Shown here: piece after piece, positions 32,276-40,854 of the stretch | How the letters are laid out: each line of letters opens with the position of its first letter | How positions within the stretch are numbered: the first letter of the stretch is position 1 | NCBI RefSeq assembly: GCF_023684385.1 | Contig: NZ_JAGSOJ010000006.1 | Span: forward strand, 1-64,000 | Direction of reading: 5' to 3' | DNA: 64,000 bases | DNA from: Oceanirhabdus seepicola | GTDB taxonomy: Bacteria > Bacillota > Clostridia > Clostridiales > Clostridiaceae | Notes under the pieces: model-generated | Database searches by the model: none | What the model saw: the letters and a program-made list of their open reading frames with translations, nothing else | What the model was told of the DNA's origin: nothing | Translations under genes and position numbers: made by a program

Positions 32276-33775
32276 ATGAAAAGAAGAGCTTTAATTAGTG
32301 TTTTTGATAAAAGTAATGTTGAGAAAATAGCGGAGTATCTTGAAGGTAGAGGATATGAGATATTATCTACTGGTGGAACATATAGAAAGCTTAAAGAGTG
32401 TGGAGTAAATGTTACTGAGGTTAGTGAGGTGACTGGAAGTGGCGAGATGTTGGGTGGTAGAGTAAAATCACTTCACCCAGTTATACATGGAGGAATTCTT
32501 GCTAATAGAGCTAAAGCGGAAGACATGAGTACTCTTGAAGAAAGAGAGATAGCTCCAATAGATATAGTTATAGTTAATCTTTATCCTTTCTTTGCTGGAT
32601 TAAAAGAAGATAAAACATTTGAAGAGATGGTAGAACTTATTGATATTGGTGGACCAACTATGTTAAGATCTGCTGCAAAGAATTTTAAGGATGTGCTTGT
32701 TGTTGTAGATCCTCAAGATTATGACAATATTATTAATGAGTTTGAAGAAAAGAATGAAATTTCTTATGAATTCAAAAAAGAAATGGCAAGAAAAGTATTT
32801 AATGTAACTAGTTCGTATGATGCAGCAATTAGTGAATATATGAATGAAGATGGAGAAGAGGAATACTTATCAGTTTCATATAAAAAAGAAGAAAACTTAA
32901 GATATGGTGAGAATTCTCATCAAGATGCAGCTCTTTACTTAAGAAATGATGGTAAAGGTGTAATGAATAATATTGAGATTTTAGGTGGTAAGAAGTTATC
33001 ATACAATAATATTAAGGATCTTGATATTGCATGGAAGGTAGTTTGGGAATTTGATGAGCCAGCATGCTGTTCATTAAAGCACAACACTCCTTGTGGAGCC
33101 GCTATTGGTGAAAACTCATATGATGCATATATGAAAGCGTATAACTGTGACCCTATTTCAATCTTTGGAGGAATCATTGCTTTCAATAGAAAGGTTGATA
33201 AGGCTACAGCGGAAGAGATAAACAAAATATTTGTAGAGATTGTTATTGCACCAGATTTTGAGGAAGATGCATTAGCAGAGTTTAGCAAAAAGAAAAATCT
33301 AAGAGTGTTGAAGTGTCAATACAAACCAGATGACAAGTACGAATATGTTTCAGTTGATGGTGCAATGCTTAGACAGACTAGAGATGAAAAATTATTAGAA
33401 GAGTTAAAATATGTAACAGAAAATCAACCTTCTGAGAAAGAACTTGAAGATATGATCTTCGGTATGAAGATTTGTAAATATGTTAAATCAAATGCTATTG
33501 TTGTAGTTAAAGATAAGATGGCTAAAGGGGTAGGAGCAGGTCAGGTTAATAGAATCTGGGCAGCTTGCGAAGCTTTAGATAGAGCTGGAGATGGCGCAAT
33601 ACTAGCATCAGACGCATTCTTCCCTTTCAGTGATGTAGTTGAGAAAGCCGGAGAATATGGAATTAAAGGCATAATACAACCAGGTGGGTCAATTAAGGAC
33701 AAACTTTCAATCGAAAAATGTGAGGAATTGGGAATTTCAATGGTGTTTACAGGTTTAAGACATTTTAAACACTAA
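32276..33775 (+). CDS. purH: Bifunctional AICAR transformylase / IMP cyclohydrolase
   Basis: A 499-aa enzyme for the last two steps to IMP. N-terminal MGS-like cyclohydrolase domain: RRALISVFDKSN, STGGTYRKL, GGRVKSLHP. Transformylase domain: NLRYGENSHQDAALY, SLKHNTPCGAA (with the catalytic Lys-His) and SDAFFPFSD, IQPGGSIKD. ATG 32276 follows GGAGGCGTTC; the upstream open frame into purN has no site. A long-stem terminator-like hairpin follows. Confidence 0.96.
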   Translation: MKRRALISVFDKSNVEKIAEYLEGRGYEILSTGGTYRKLKECGVNVTEVSEVTGSGEMLGGRVKSLHPVIHGGILANRAKAEDMSTLEEREIAPIDIVIVNLYPFFAGLKEDKTFEEMVELIDIGGPTMLRSAAKNFKDVLVVVDPQDYDNIINEFEEKNEISYEFKKEMARKVFNVTSSYDAAISEYMNEDGEEEYLSVSYKKEENLRYGENSHQDAALYLRNDGKGVMNNIEILGGKKLSYNNIKDLDIAWKVVWEFDEPACCSLKHNTPCGAAIGENSYDAYMKAYNCDPISIFGGIIAFNRKVDKATAEEINKIFVEIVIAPDFEEDALAEFSKKKNLRVLKCQYKPDDKYEYVSVDGAMLRQTRDEKLLEELKYVTENQPSEKELEDMIFGMKICKYVKSNAIVVVKDKMAKGVGAGQVNRIWAACEALDRAGDGAILASDAFFPFSDVVEKAGEYGIKGIIQPGGSIKDKLSIEKCEELGISMVFTGLRHFKH

Positions 33776-33781
33776 ATAATT

Positions 33782-33826
33782 CAAAGAACAAAGAACAAAC
33801 CTGTTCTTTGTTCTTTGTAAATTTTT
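33782..33826 (+). terminator. Terminator-like hairpin between purH and purD
   Basis: CAAAGAACAAAGAACA (33782-33797), loop AACC, TGTTCTTTGTTCTTTG (33802-33817), then TAAATTTTT. It suggests partial termination before purD. Confidence 0.7.
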
Positions 33827-33896
33827 GGTGCTTTTGAATTTTTTAAATGAAATAAATTTTAATACGATGGAATAAAATACGTGGGATGGTGAGAAT

Positions 33897-35147
33897 ATGA
33901 AGTATTTGATTATTGGTTCTGGTGGAAGGGAGCATGCTATTGCTTGGAAACTTGCACAGAGTGATACATGTGAGAAAGTTTTTGTAGCTCCTGGAAATGG
34001 AGGAACTGCTATTGAGAAGAAATGTGAGAACTTTAAATATAATTCATTTGATCAACTAATAGAATTATGCAAAAGAGAAAAAATTGAGCTAACAGTGGTT
34101 GGTCCAGAAGCCCCACTGGTTGATGGAATAGTTGATGTATTCTTAAATGAAGGATTATCTATTATTGGACCACACAAAGAAGCAGCTATGCTTGAGGGAA
34201 GTAAGATTTTTTCAAAGGACTTCATGAAGAAGCATTCTATAAAAACAGCAAAATATGAGAGTTTTGATGATTATGATAAAGCTGTAGAGTTTATTGATAC
34301 AATGGAATATCCTATAGTTATTAAAGCTGATGGATTAGCAGCAGGAAAAGGTGTAGTCATTGTAACAGATAGAGAAGAAGCAATAGACAATCTTAAAGAA
34401 TTCATGTTAAATGAAAGATTTAATGAGGCTGGTAAAAGTGTAGTAATTGAAGAATTTATCGAAGGTTTGGAAGCTTCAATAGTAACACTTTTTGATGGAG
34501 AAAAAATAATACCTTTTATCTCATGTAAAGATCATAAAAGAGCTCATGATGGTGATTGTGGACCAAACACAGGAGGCATGGGAGTAGTGGCACCTAATTC
34601 TCATGTTAACGAGCAGATTATGGATGATTTCATTAATAATATAATGGAACCTACTCTAAGAGGTCTTAAGGAAGATAAACTTGTTTTTAAAGGATTTATA
34701 TTCTTTGGAATAATGATAAAAGAGGGAGTTTCTTACCTTCTAGAGTATAATGTGAGAATGGGAGATCCAGAAACACAAGCAATAATGTCTTTGATGGAAA
34801 GTGATTTTGCAGATGTACTTATGAGTTGTATGGATAACTCTTTAAAGATAGAGGATATAACTTGGAAAGATAAACATTGTTGTGCAGTTGTTCTTGCATC
34901 AGGTGGATATCCATTACAATATGAAAAAGGCATTGAAATGGATTATAATGATAATCTTCAAGAAGGAAGTAAAGTATTTTTTGCTGGAGCAGAATTAAAG
35001 GATAATAAGCTAATAACAAGCGGTGGAAGAGTTGCTTGTGTAACAGCTTTAGGAAATGACAGTAATGAAGCTTATAATAAAGCTTATGAGAGTATAAAGA
35101 ATGTTGAGTTTGAAGGAATGTTCTTTAGAAATGATATTGGAAAATAG
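33897..35147 (+). CDS. purD: Phosphoribosylamine-glycine ligase
   Basis: A 416-aa ATP-grasp enzyme that makes GAR from phosphoribosylamine, glycine and ATP. Motifs: IIGSGGREHAIAWKLAQS, GPEAPLVDGIVD, the ATP-grasp KADGLAAGKGVVIV, NTGGMGVVAP and YNVRMGDPETQA. GGTGAG precedes ATG 33897. It lies after a terminator-like hairpin, so it may have its own weak promoter (ACGA-containing AT-rich sequence at 33860-33885). Last gene of the purine set. Confidence 0.96.
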   Translation: MKYLIIGSGGREHAIAWKLAQSDTCEKVFVAPGNGGTAIEKKCENFKYNSFDQLIELCKREKIELTVVGPEAPLVDGIVDVFLNEGLSIIGPHKEAAMLEGSKIFSKDFMKKHSIKTAKYESFDDYDKAVEFIDTMEYPIVIKADGLAAGKGVVIVTDREEAIDNLKEFMLNERFNEAGKSVVIEEFIEGLEASIVTLFDGEKIIPFISCKDHKRAHDGDCGPNTGGMGVVAPNSHVNEQIMDDFINNIMEPTLRGLKEDKLVFKGFIFFGIMIKEGVSYLLEYNVRMGDPETQAIMSLMESDFADVLMSCMDNSLKIEDITWKDKHCCAVVLASGGYPLQYEKGIEMDYNDNLQEGSKVFFAGAELKDNKLITSGGRVACVTALGNDSNEAYNKAYESIKNVEFEGMFFRNDIGK

Positions 35148-35166
35148 CACATTCTATTCCGTTTAA

Positions 35167-35201
35167 AGAGCCTAGTGTAATTATTACACTAGGCTCTTTT
35201 G
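35167..35201 (+). terminator. Terminator of purD
   Basis: AGAGCCTAGTGTAA-TTA-TTACACTAGGCTCT, a perfect 14-bp stem followed by TTTT. Confidence 0.92.
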
Positions 35202-35499
35202 ACATTCTTTAGAAAATTGAAGGGATTGCCAGGGGGAAGGCGAACAGGCAGTAGATTATATACTTAAAAAAAGTAGTAACCTATATCTCTTTTTTAAGAA
35301 AATGTTGAAATGGATTTACTCGTTAGAGTACAAGTTATAACATGATTAAGCTATGAAAAATCGAAATACTTTTTTGTTGTGGAATGATTATAAAAACAAA
35401 AAAGGGTCATAATTATAAAAAAATACGAATTAATGTTTGTACAAAAGAATATTCTTTATATGGAGATACTTTGTATAGATATTAGATTTGGGGGTAATT
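35202..35499 (+). other. AT-rich gap upstream of the transposase-like gene
   Basis: No gene is supported here. ATACGAATTAATGTTTGTAC near 35428 resembles the ACGAA half sites seen upstream of purL and purE. No inverted repeat matching an IS end was found on either side of the next gene. Confidence 0.4.
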
Positions 35500-36873
35500 A
35501 TGACTGATTTTTTTACTAGTAACATAAACGGAAATTTAAATGATCAAAAGAGAGATTATGATAAGCATGTAAGTGAAGAGAAATCTAAAGATAATCCTAA
35601 AGAAAATAATCAAGGGGATTATAAAGATGAGTTTTTAGATGAGTTTGAGAAGAATGTGTTAGAGTCAAATTTTCTACCTGAAATAGAAGCAAATCTTTTG
35701 AAACTGGTGAATAGGGCTAGAGGGTCAGAGACAAAGAAATATGAAGAAAATAGAATGAAAGAACAGGAGAGAATTTGTAGAGAGGAGAAGAGATTAAATA
35801 AATTAATAATTCTTGAAAAAGTAATCAAGGAGATAGATAGTAAAAAAAATAGTAATAATAATCAAGAGATAATAGAGGGTATTAGAGAGCAAAGATTTAA
35901 GGAGAGTAGGGTATGCCCACATTGCGGATATAAGAAAATCTGGAAGTATGGCAAATATGACGGAAAACAGAGATATAGATGCAAGAGTGATGGGTGCGGA
36001 AAGACATTTAGTGATAGAACTTTATCACCTATGTATTATAGCAAAAAAGGGATAGAAAAATGGAGTGAATATATGAAATGTATGGTTAGGGGGTTATCTT
36101 TAAGTGAATGCAGTTACATTGTAGGAATAAATATAGCTACTGCCTTTTACTGGAGGCATAAAATTATGGATGGCTTAAGAGAAAATATGGGGTCAGGCTT
36201 CGTTGGTGGAATAGTTGAGTGCGGACATATGGTAGTAGTTGAGAGTATAAAAGGTAATAGTAACAAGAAAGGGAAGTATGGGGTATTTAATAGAGGGAGA
36301 AGGTGTGGTATCAAGGATAAATATACATTAATTCTTGATGAGGAAAAACCTAAGGCAAACTACGTTGTATGTGCTGTAGATAGAAAAGGAAATATGGTAG
36401 TTGAGGCATGTAATAGAAGAGTTGACAAAAGATTGTTAGGAAATATATTTTATGGGAAAATTCTTTGCGGAACAATTTTATGTACTGAAGGAAACAGACA
36501 TTATCATCAATTTGCACAGGAAATGGAGTTAACATTAGGTCGTGGGTGCACTGGTGACGATAATGAGGAATATCATATTGGTAATCTTATGGGTATGAAA
36601 AGAGAGATAATTAATTGGCTTAGCAGCTTTAATGGGGTATCTAGCAAATATTTAACAAACTATCTATATTGGTACAGGTGGATGAAGGGAAAAAAACTCT
36701 ATAATGGAAAGGCAGGAGGATGCAATGATGTTAGTAATTACGACGGTAATGTAGGCACGTGTAATGATGATCATAGTGCAGCTAAGAGTATGTTTTTAGA
36801 GAGCCATACTAAGTATACTGGTATGATTATAATGAAATTTAAGGAGCGTAAGCCTATTTATGTGGCTGCGTAA
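35500..36873 (+). CDS. IS1595-like transposase-related protein, probably inactive or domesticated
   Basis: A 457-aa protein. The first 125 residues are charged and probably coiled-coil. A zinc-binding region (CPHCGYKKIWKYG, CKSDGCGKTFS) and a helical segment (YIVGINIATAFYWRHK) match IS1595/ISXO2-type transposases. In the DDE region, the usual VExDE start is VECGHM (Asp to Gly) and LCTDG is LCTEG (Asp to Glu). No terminal inverted repeats are visible. The intact frame with changed catalytic positions suggests a retained non-transposase role. ATG 35500 follows TTGGGGG. Family match and residue alignment are by eye. Confidence 0.65.
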   Translation: MTDFFTSNINGNLNDQKRDYDKHVSEEKSKDNPKENNQGDYKDEFLDEFEKNVLESNFLPEIEANLLKLVNRARGSETKKYEENRMKEQERICREEKRLNKLIILEKVIKEIDSKKNSNNNQEIIEGIREQRFKESRVCPHCGYKKIWKYGKYDGKQRYRCKSDGCGKTFSDRTLSPMYYSKKGIEKWSEYMKCMVRGLSLSECSYIVGINIATAFYWRHKIMDGLRENMGSGFVGGIVECGHMVVVESIKGNSNKKGKYGVFNRGRRCGIKDKYTLILDEEKPKANYVVCAVDRKGNMVVEACNRRVDKRLLGNIFYGKILCGTILCTEGNRHYHQFAQEMELTLGRGCTGDDNEEYHIGNLMGMKREIINWLSSFNGVSSKYLTNYLYWYRWMKGKKLYNGKAGGCNDVSNYDGNVGTCNDDHSAAKSMFLESHTKYTGMIIMKFKERKPIYVAA

Positions 36874-37013
36874 GGGCGACAGAGGACGTAATTGTCAGTG
36901 TAAAAATAGTTTAATTAATCAAAATAGAAAATATTTGTATTAATCATCAGGGAAAAGATTTAGCTCTATTAATATTGGAGAAGGGATTGTCTAATAAGTG
37001 TAACAATCTGTGA

Positions 37014-37161
37014 ATATTTTTCAACAGTATCTTAAAAAAGAGAACTATGGCACTCTTTAGATTAATATTTTATGAGTAAAAATCTGTAATTGAAGGAAAT
37101 TGAGTTAATTGTCGAAGGAAGAAAAAGTTGCATATTTTTCAACAGTATCTTAAAAAAGAGA
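37014..37161 (+). repeat. Two 30-bp exact direct repeats upstream of the sigma-54 promoter
   Basis: The same 30 bases occur at 37014-37043 and 37132-37161 (118-bp period): ATATTTTTCAACAGTATCTT followed by AAAAAAGAGA. They lie roughly 285 and 165 bp before the -24 element at 37297. They may be enhancer sites for the sigma-54 activator, or the mark of an old duplication. The rest of 36874-37296 holds no gene I can support; a weak hairpin GCATGGCCGTGC with a T run ends near 37282. Confidence 0.6.
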
Positions 37162-37296
37162 GAGATGCTACTAATTTAATTAGTTCTTTTATCACCCCAA
37201 AATCCAAGATATATATAGGCTTAGTACCTAAGCTTGGCTATTGGTGTGAACAAAGATTGTACGCATGGCCGTGCTTTTTTTTACTAGAAGATAAAA

Positions 37297-37314
37297 TTGG
37301 CATGGGAATTGCTT
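37297..37314 (+). promoter_or_regulatory. Sigma-54 (-24/-12) promoter of the liv-type operon
   Basis: TTGGCATGGGAATTGCTT: GG at 37299-37300 and GC at 37311-37312, the required spacing, matching TGGCAYG-N4-TTGCW. An almost identical promoter is at 45661. Transcription would start near 37324. Confidence 0.85.
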
Positions 37315-37323
37315 TTAATAATA

Positions 37324-37527
37324 TGTAAGAAAATTAATACGTTAGAAGTATTCCACTGTCAGTTTAAGGATGGTACTCGGTAATGGTGGGTGTCTACAAA
37401 GGAACATTGGGTTCTCTAAGGTACCTCGTGAAACACGTCTTTTTAATACCTATAAAGTAAAGTGTATAAAATGTATACATTTCAATGTATCAGAATTATA
37501 CAGTTAATATGATAAAGGAGGGGGAGC
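37324..37527 (+). promoter_or_regulatory. Structured 204-nt leader between the sigma-54 start and livH
   Basis: GGTAC (37372 region) can pair with GTACC (37421 region), enclosing GAAC...GTTC. Next is CGTG-AAA-CACG followed by TCTTTTT, a short terminator-like hairpin (37427-37442). Further on are the 14-bp palindrome AAATGTATACATTT (37469-37482) and ATACATT-TC-AATGTAT. No known riboswitch or T-box core was recognised. It may be an attenuator or hold an operator. Confidence 0.4.
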
Positions 37528-38370
37528 ATGGAAGGATTAATAATTAACGGCATTATATATGGATGTCTTTATGCACTTTCAGCAATGGGATTGGTACTAA
37601 TCTTTAAAGTGTGTCAGGTTGTGAACTTCGCACAAGGAGAAATGGCAATGTTCTTCGCGTTCATAATATTCACATTTCTTAATATGAAATTCCATTATGG
37701 GATAGCTATTATACTCACAATAATTATATCTGTATTGATAGGGCTAATTATTGAGAGAGCAATTATGAGACCAATTGGAGGTGCTCATCTAAGTGCAATG
37801 ATTGCAACCTTAGGGTTAATTATGATATTCAATGGTATGGCTGGATTTTTATTTGGGACAGAAGAGCATAGGTTTCCGAGCATAACTGACGGGACAACTA
37901 TTGGAAATCAGGCTATGATTATTGGAATTACTGTGGTTTTTATGTTGATATTGTTCTGCTTTTTTAAATTTACAAAGACTGGATTAGGGGTAAGGGCAGT
38001 ATCACAAGATCATTTCACAAGTAGACTTATGGGGGTATCAGTAAAAAGAGTCACATCAATCACTTGGGCATTAGCTGCAGTGTTAGCTTGTGTAACAGGT
38101 ATGTTAGTAGCATCTCAAACAACATTGACAATAACAATGATGCAAGAGATCCATTTAAAGGCGTTTTGCTCAGCTGTTTTAGGAGGATTCAATAGTTTCC
38201 TAGGGCCAGTTGTAGGTGGAGTTATACTTGGAGTTAGTGAAAATCTATTTGGAAGCATAAGTGTGTCATTTATAAAATGGAAATCAGTATTTAGTTTTGG
38301 ATTAATAATAATAATGCTGATTATAAAGCCTAATGGAATCATGGGTACTAAGTATAGGAAGAAGGTGTAG
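37528..38370 (+). CDS. livH: Branched-chain-amino-acid-type ABC permease, LivH-like
   Basis: A 280-aa membrane protein of the LivH family, about eight membrane segments. Family pattern: INGIIYGCLYALSAMGLVLI at the N terminus, VNFAQGEMAMF, ATLGLIMIFNG, and a C-terminal AVLGGFNSFLGPVVGGVILG. It forms the membrane channel with LivM. The true substrate may not be an amino acid: LivH-M-F-G-K systems also import urea, amides and short carboxylates, and this copy lies in an acyl-CoA gene set. ATG 37528 has AAAGGAGGGGGAGC. Confidence 0.9.
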   Translation: MEGLIINGIIYGCLYALSAMGLVLIFKVCQVVNFAQGEMAMFFAFIIFTFLNMKFHYGIAIILTIIISVLIGLIIERAIMRPIGGAHLSAMIATLGLIMIFNGMAGFLFGTEEHRFPSITDGTTIGNQAMIIGITVVFMLILFCFFKFTKTGLGVRAVSQDHFTSRLMGVSVKRVTSITWALAAVLACVTGMLVASQTTLTITMMQEIHLKAFCSAVLGGFNSFLGPVVGGVILGVSENLFGSISVSFIKWKSVFSFGLIIIMLIIKPNGIMGTKYRKKV

Positions 38371-38371
38371 C

Positions 38372-39373
38372 ATGGAAATAATAAAAAAGATAGGTGGAAA
38401 AAATATAAAGTACAGTATTATTTCAATAATCATTGTAGTACTTCCCTTTATTCTAGGAGGAAAAAATAGTACTATCACTTTGCTTTCTATGGTAGGGATA
38501 TATGCAATTGCAGCACTAGGGTACAATCTTCTTCTTGGATATGCTGGACAAATATCATTAGGGCATGCTGCATTTGTAGGAATTGGTGCATATGTAACTG
38601 CAAATTTGATGAAATATATGAACTTCCCATTTAGTATATCACTTATTATTTCTCTAGTTATTGCGGGTTTGTTTGGAGTATTGCTAGGTATACCGGCACT
38701 GAGATTAGAAGGACACTATCTTGCAATAGCTACACTGGGATTTGGAGTTGTATGTGAGAAGATTTTTGCAGCTTGGAAAGGATTTACAGGTGGACATTCC
38801 GGGTTGAGAGGCATACCAAATATAAATATTTTTGGATTTGTTATCAAAAGTAAATTAATAAAATATTACATCATATTAATGATATTAATTATTGCAGTTA
38901 TTGCTATGAAAAATATAATCAATTCAAAATATGGTAGAAATTTAAGAGCTATGAGAGATAGTGAAATTGCAGCTCAATCTATGGGAATTAATATTGCAAA
39001 GTATAAAACAGTAGCATTTGTTATTAGTGCTGTATATGCAGCGGCGGCTGGTAGTTTGATGGCAATGTATTTTAATAGTGTATTTTATACATCATTCAAT
39101 ATGAACTTTTCAATGAATCTTCTTACAATAATCGTTGTTGGAGGCATAGCTTCAGTACAAGGTTCAATATTAGGTGCAGTATACATTGTTATGATTCCAG
39201 AAATTTTAAAGAGACTAGTTCCTTTCGACGGTATACCATTCATAATCAATGGAGCGCTTCTTATTATAGTAGTACTTTTTTATCCCATGGGGTTAAATAA
39301 ACTGGTTATATCAGCAGAAAACTATTTTAAGAAGTTGATATCAAAAGTGAAGAAAGAAGAGGTGGCATCATGA
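38372..39373 (+). CDS. livM: Branched-chain-amino-acid-type ABC permease, LivM-like
   Basis: A 333-aa membrane protein, LivM family, about nine segments. Pattern: YNLLLGYAGQISLGHAAFVG, GIPALRLEGHYLAIATLGFG, SEIAAQSMGINIAKYK and VVGGIASVQGSILGA. Start ATG 38372 directly follows the livH stop; the frame open from 38333 lacks a site. It pairs with LivH. The stop overlaps livG by a few bases, indicating one operon. Confidence 0.9.
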   Translation: MEIIKKIGGKNIKYSIISIIIVVLPFILGGKNSTITLLSMVGIYAIAALGYNLLLGYAGQISLGHAAFVGIGAYVTANLMKYMNFPFSISLIISLVIAGLFGVLLGIPALRLEGHYLAIATLGFGVVCEKIFAAWKGFTGGHSGLRGIPNINIFGFVIKSKLIKYYIILMILIIAVIAMKNIINSKYGRNLRAMRDSEIAAQSMGINIAKYKTVAFVISAVYAAAAGSLMAMYFNSVFYTSFNMNFSMNLLTIIVVGGIASVQGSILGAVYIVMIPEILKRLVPFDGIPFIINGALLIIVVLFYPMGLNKLVISAENYFKKLISKVKKEEVAS

Positions 39374-40140
39374 TGAAGGAGCCTATACTTGAATGTAAAA
39401 ATCTAAGTATTTCATTTGGTGGACTTAAAGCCGTTGATTCAGTATCTTTGAAGGTAAATAAAGGTGAAGTGTACGGTTTAATAGGCCCAAACGGTGCAGG
39501 AAAGACCACTTTGTTTAACATGATTACTAAATTTTATGAGTGTGATAGTGGTGAAATAATATTTGATGGTGAAAATTTATCTAAAGAGAAGAATTATAAC
39601 ATAATCAAAAAAGGATTAGTAAGAACTTTTCAAAATGTTGAACTTTTTAAAGGAATGACCTTACTCGAAAATATATTAGTAGGGCAGCATACAGAAACAA
39701 AATATTCAATGCTTCACGGAATTATTAGAAGTAAGAAGTATAGAGAAACTGAAAAGGCAATATTAGATAGAGCCATGGAGATACTTGAATTTTTAAATAT
39801 TGAACAATATGCTCAATTCTATCCATCTCAATTGCCTTATGGTATACAAAAGAGCGCAGAACTAGCGAGAGCACTTGTACTTAATCCAAAGATGGTGATT
39901 TTAGATGAACCAGCTGCAGGGATGAATAACTTAGAGACAGAGCAGTTAGGGAAACAGATAAACAGGTTAAGAGAAGAATTAGACATTACAGTATTTATGA
40001 TTGAACATGATATGAAACTAGTCATGAATATATGTGATAGAATAACTGTTTTGAATTTTGGAAAAAAGATAGCTGAAGGTAGTCCTGATGAAATTAAAAA
40101 TAATAAGAACGTTATAGAAGCTTATTTGGGAGGTGAGTAG
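39370..40140 (+). CDS. livG: ABC transporter ATP-binding protein, LivG-like
   Basis: A 256-aa ATPase. Walker A is GPNGAGKTT, the signature is LPYGIQKSAELARAL (usual for LivG), Walker B is MVILDEPAAGMN, and the H-loop is MIEHDM. It ends with the LivG tail EAYLGGE. It powers the LivHM channel together with LivF. ATG 39370 overlaps the livM stop; AGAGGTGG is upstream. Confidence 0.93.
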   Translation: MMKEPILECKNLSISFGGLKAVDSVSLKVNKGEVYGLIGPNGAGKTTLFNMITKFYECDSGEIIFDGENLSKEKNYNIIKKGLVRTFQNVELFKGMTLLENILVGQHTETKYSMLHGIIRSKKYRETEKAILDRAMEILEFLNIEQYAQFYPSQLPYGIQKSAELARALVLNPKMVILDEPAAGMNNLETEQLGKQINRLREELDITVFMIEHDMKLVMNICDRITVLNFGKKIAEGSPDEIKNNKNVIEAYLGGE

Positions 40141-40842
40141 GTGTTACAGGTAAAAGGATTAAGAGTCAATTATGGAGCTGTAGAGGCAGTTAAAGGAATA
40201 GATATTCAAATTAAAAAGAATAACATTGTAAGTATATTAGGAGCAAATGGGGCAGGAAAAACATCAACATTACATGCCATTTCAGGATTAGTCAAAAAGA
40301 CTTCTGGGAAAATTATATTTGATGGACAGGATATAACGGATTCTTCTGTTGAGGAGATTGTAAGGTTAGGGATAATTCAATGTCCTGAAGGAAGACGAGT
40401 TTTTCCTAAGTTTACTGTAGAAGAGAATTTAAGAATTGGAGCTTATAGTAGAAAAGGACAAAATATTAAAAAAGAACTTCAAACAGTGTATGAACTTTTT
40501 CCAAGATTATTTGAAAGAAAAAAACAAATTGCAGGAACTCTTAGTGGAGGAGAACAACAGATGCTGGCCATTGGAAGAGGGCTTATGGCAACACCCAAAT
40601 TATTTATTTTGGATGAACCATCGTTGGGGTTGGCACCTAAAATCGTTGAAGAGATATTTGAAACTATAAAGACCATAAGGGATGAAGGGGTTACAATTCT
40701 TTTAGTGGAGCAAAATGCTATGTGTGCAATGAATATTTCAGATTATGTTTATGCTCTTGAGGTTGGGAAAGTAGCAGTTCAAGGAACTGCTAGCGAGTTG
40801 TTACAAAATGAACAGGTTAAAAACGCTTATTTAGGCGGTTAA
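40141..40842 (+). CDS. livF: ABC transporter ATP-binding protein, LivF-like
   Basis: A 233-aa ATPase. Walker A GANGAGKTST, signature TLSGGEQQMLAIGRGLM, Walker B LFILDEPSLGLAP, H-loop LLVEQN, ending NAYLGG. The GTG start at 40141 is the base after the livG stop, with GGAGGTGAG as its ribosome site. It is the second ATPase of the importer. Confidence 0.93.
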   Translation: MLQVKGLRVNYGAVEAVKGIDIQIKKNNIVSILGANGAGKTSTLHAISGLVKKTSGKIIFDGQDITDSSVEEIVRLGIIQCPEGRRVFPKFTVEENLRIGAYSRKGQNIKKELQTVYELFPRLFERKKQIAGTLSGGEQQMLAIGRGLMATPKLFILDEPSLGLAPKIVEEIFETIKTIRDEGVTILLVEQNAMCAMNISDYVYALEVGKVAVQGTASELLQNEQVKNAYLGG

Positions 40843-40854
40843 GGGGGAATAAAA

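Noticed and set aside
37128..37328. 66-codon plus-strand frame upstream of livH
   Set aside because: It begins in the 30-bp direct repeat and runs through the sigma-54 promoter, with no ribosome site and no family resemblance.
37370..37445. T-box riboswitch before the liv operon
   Set aside because: The GGTGG and ACC-like pieces do not form the AGGGTGGNACCGCG element, and no specifier stem was found.
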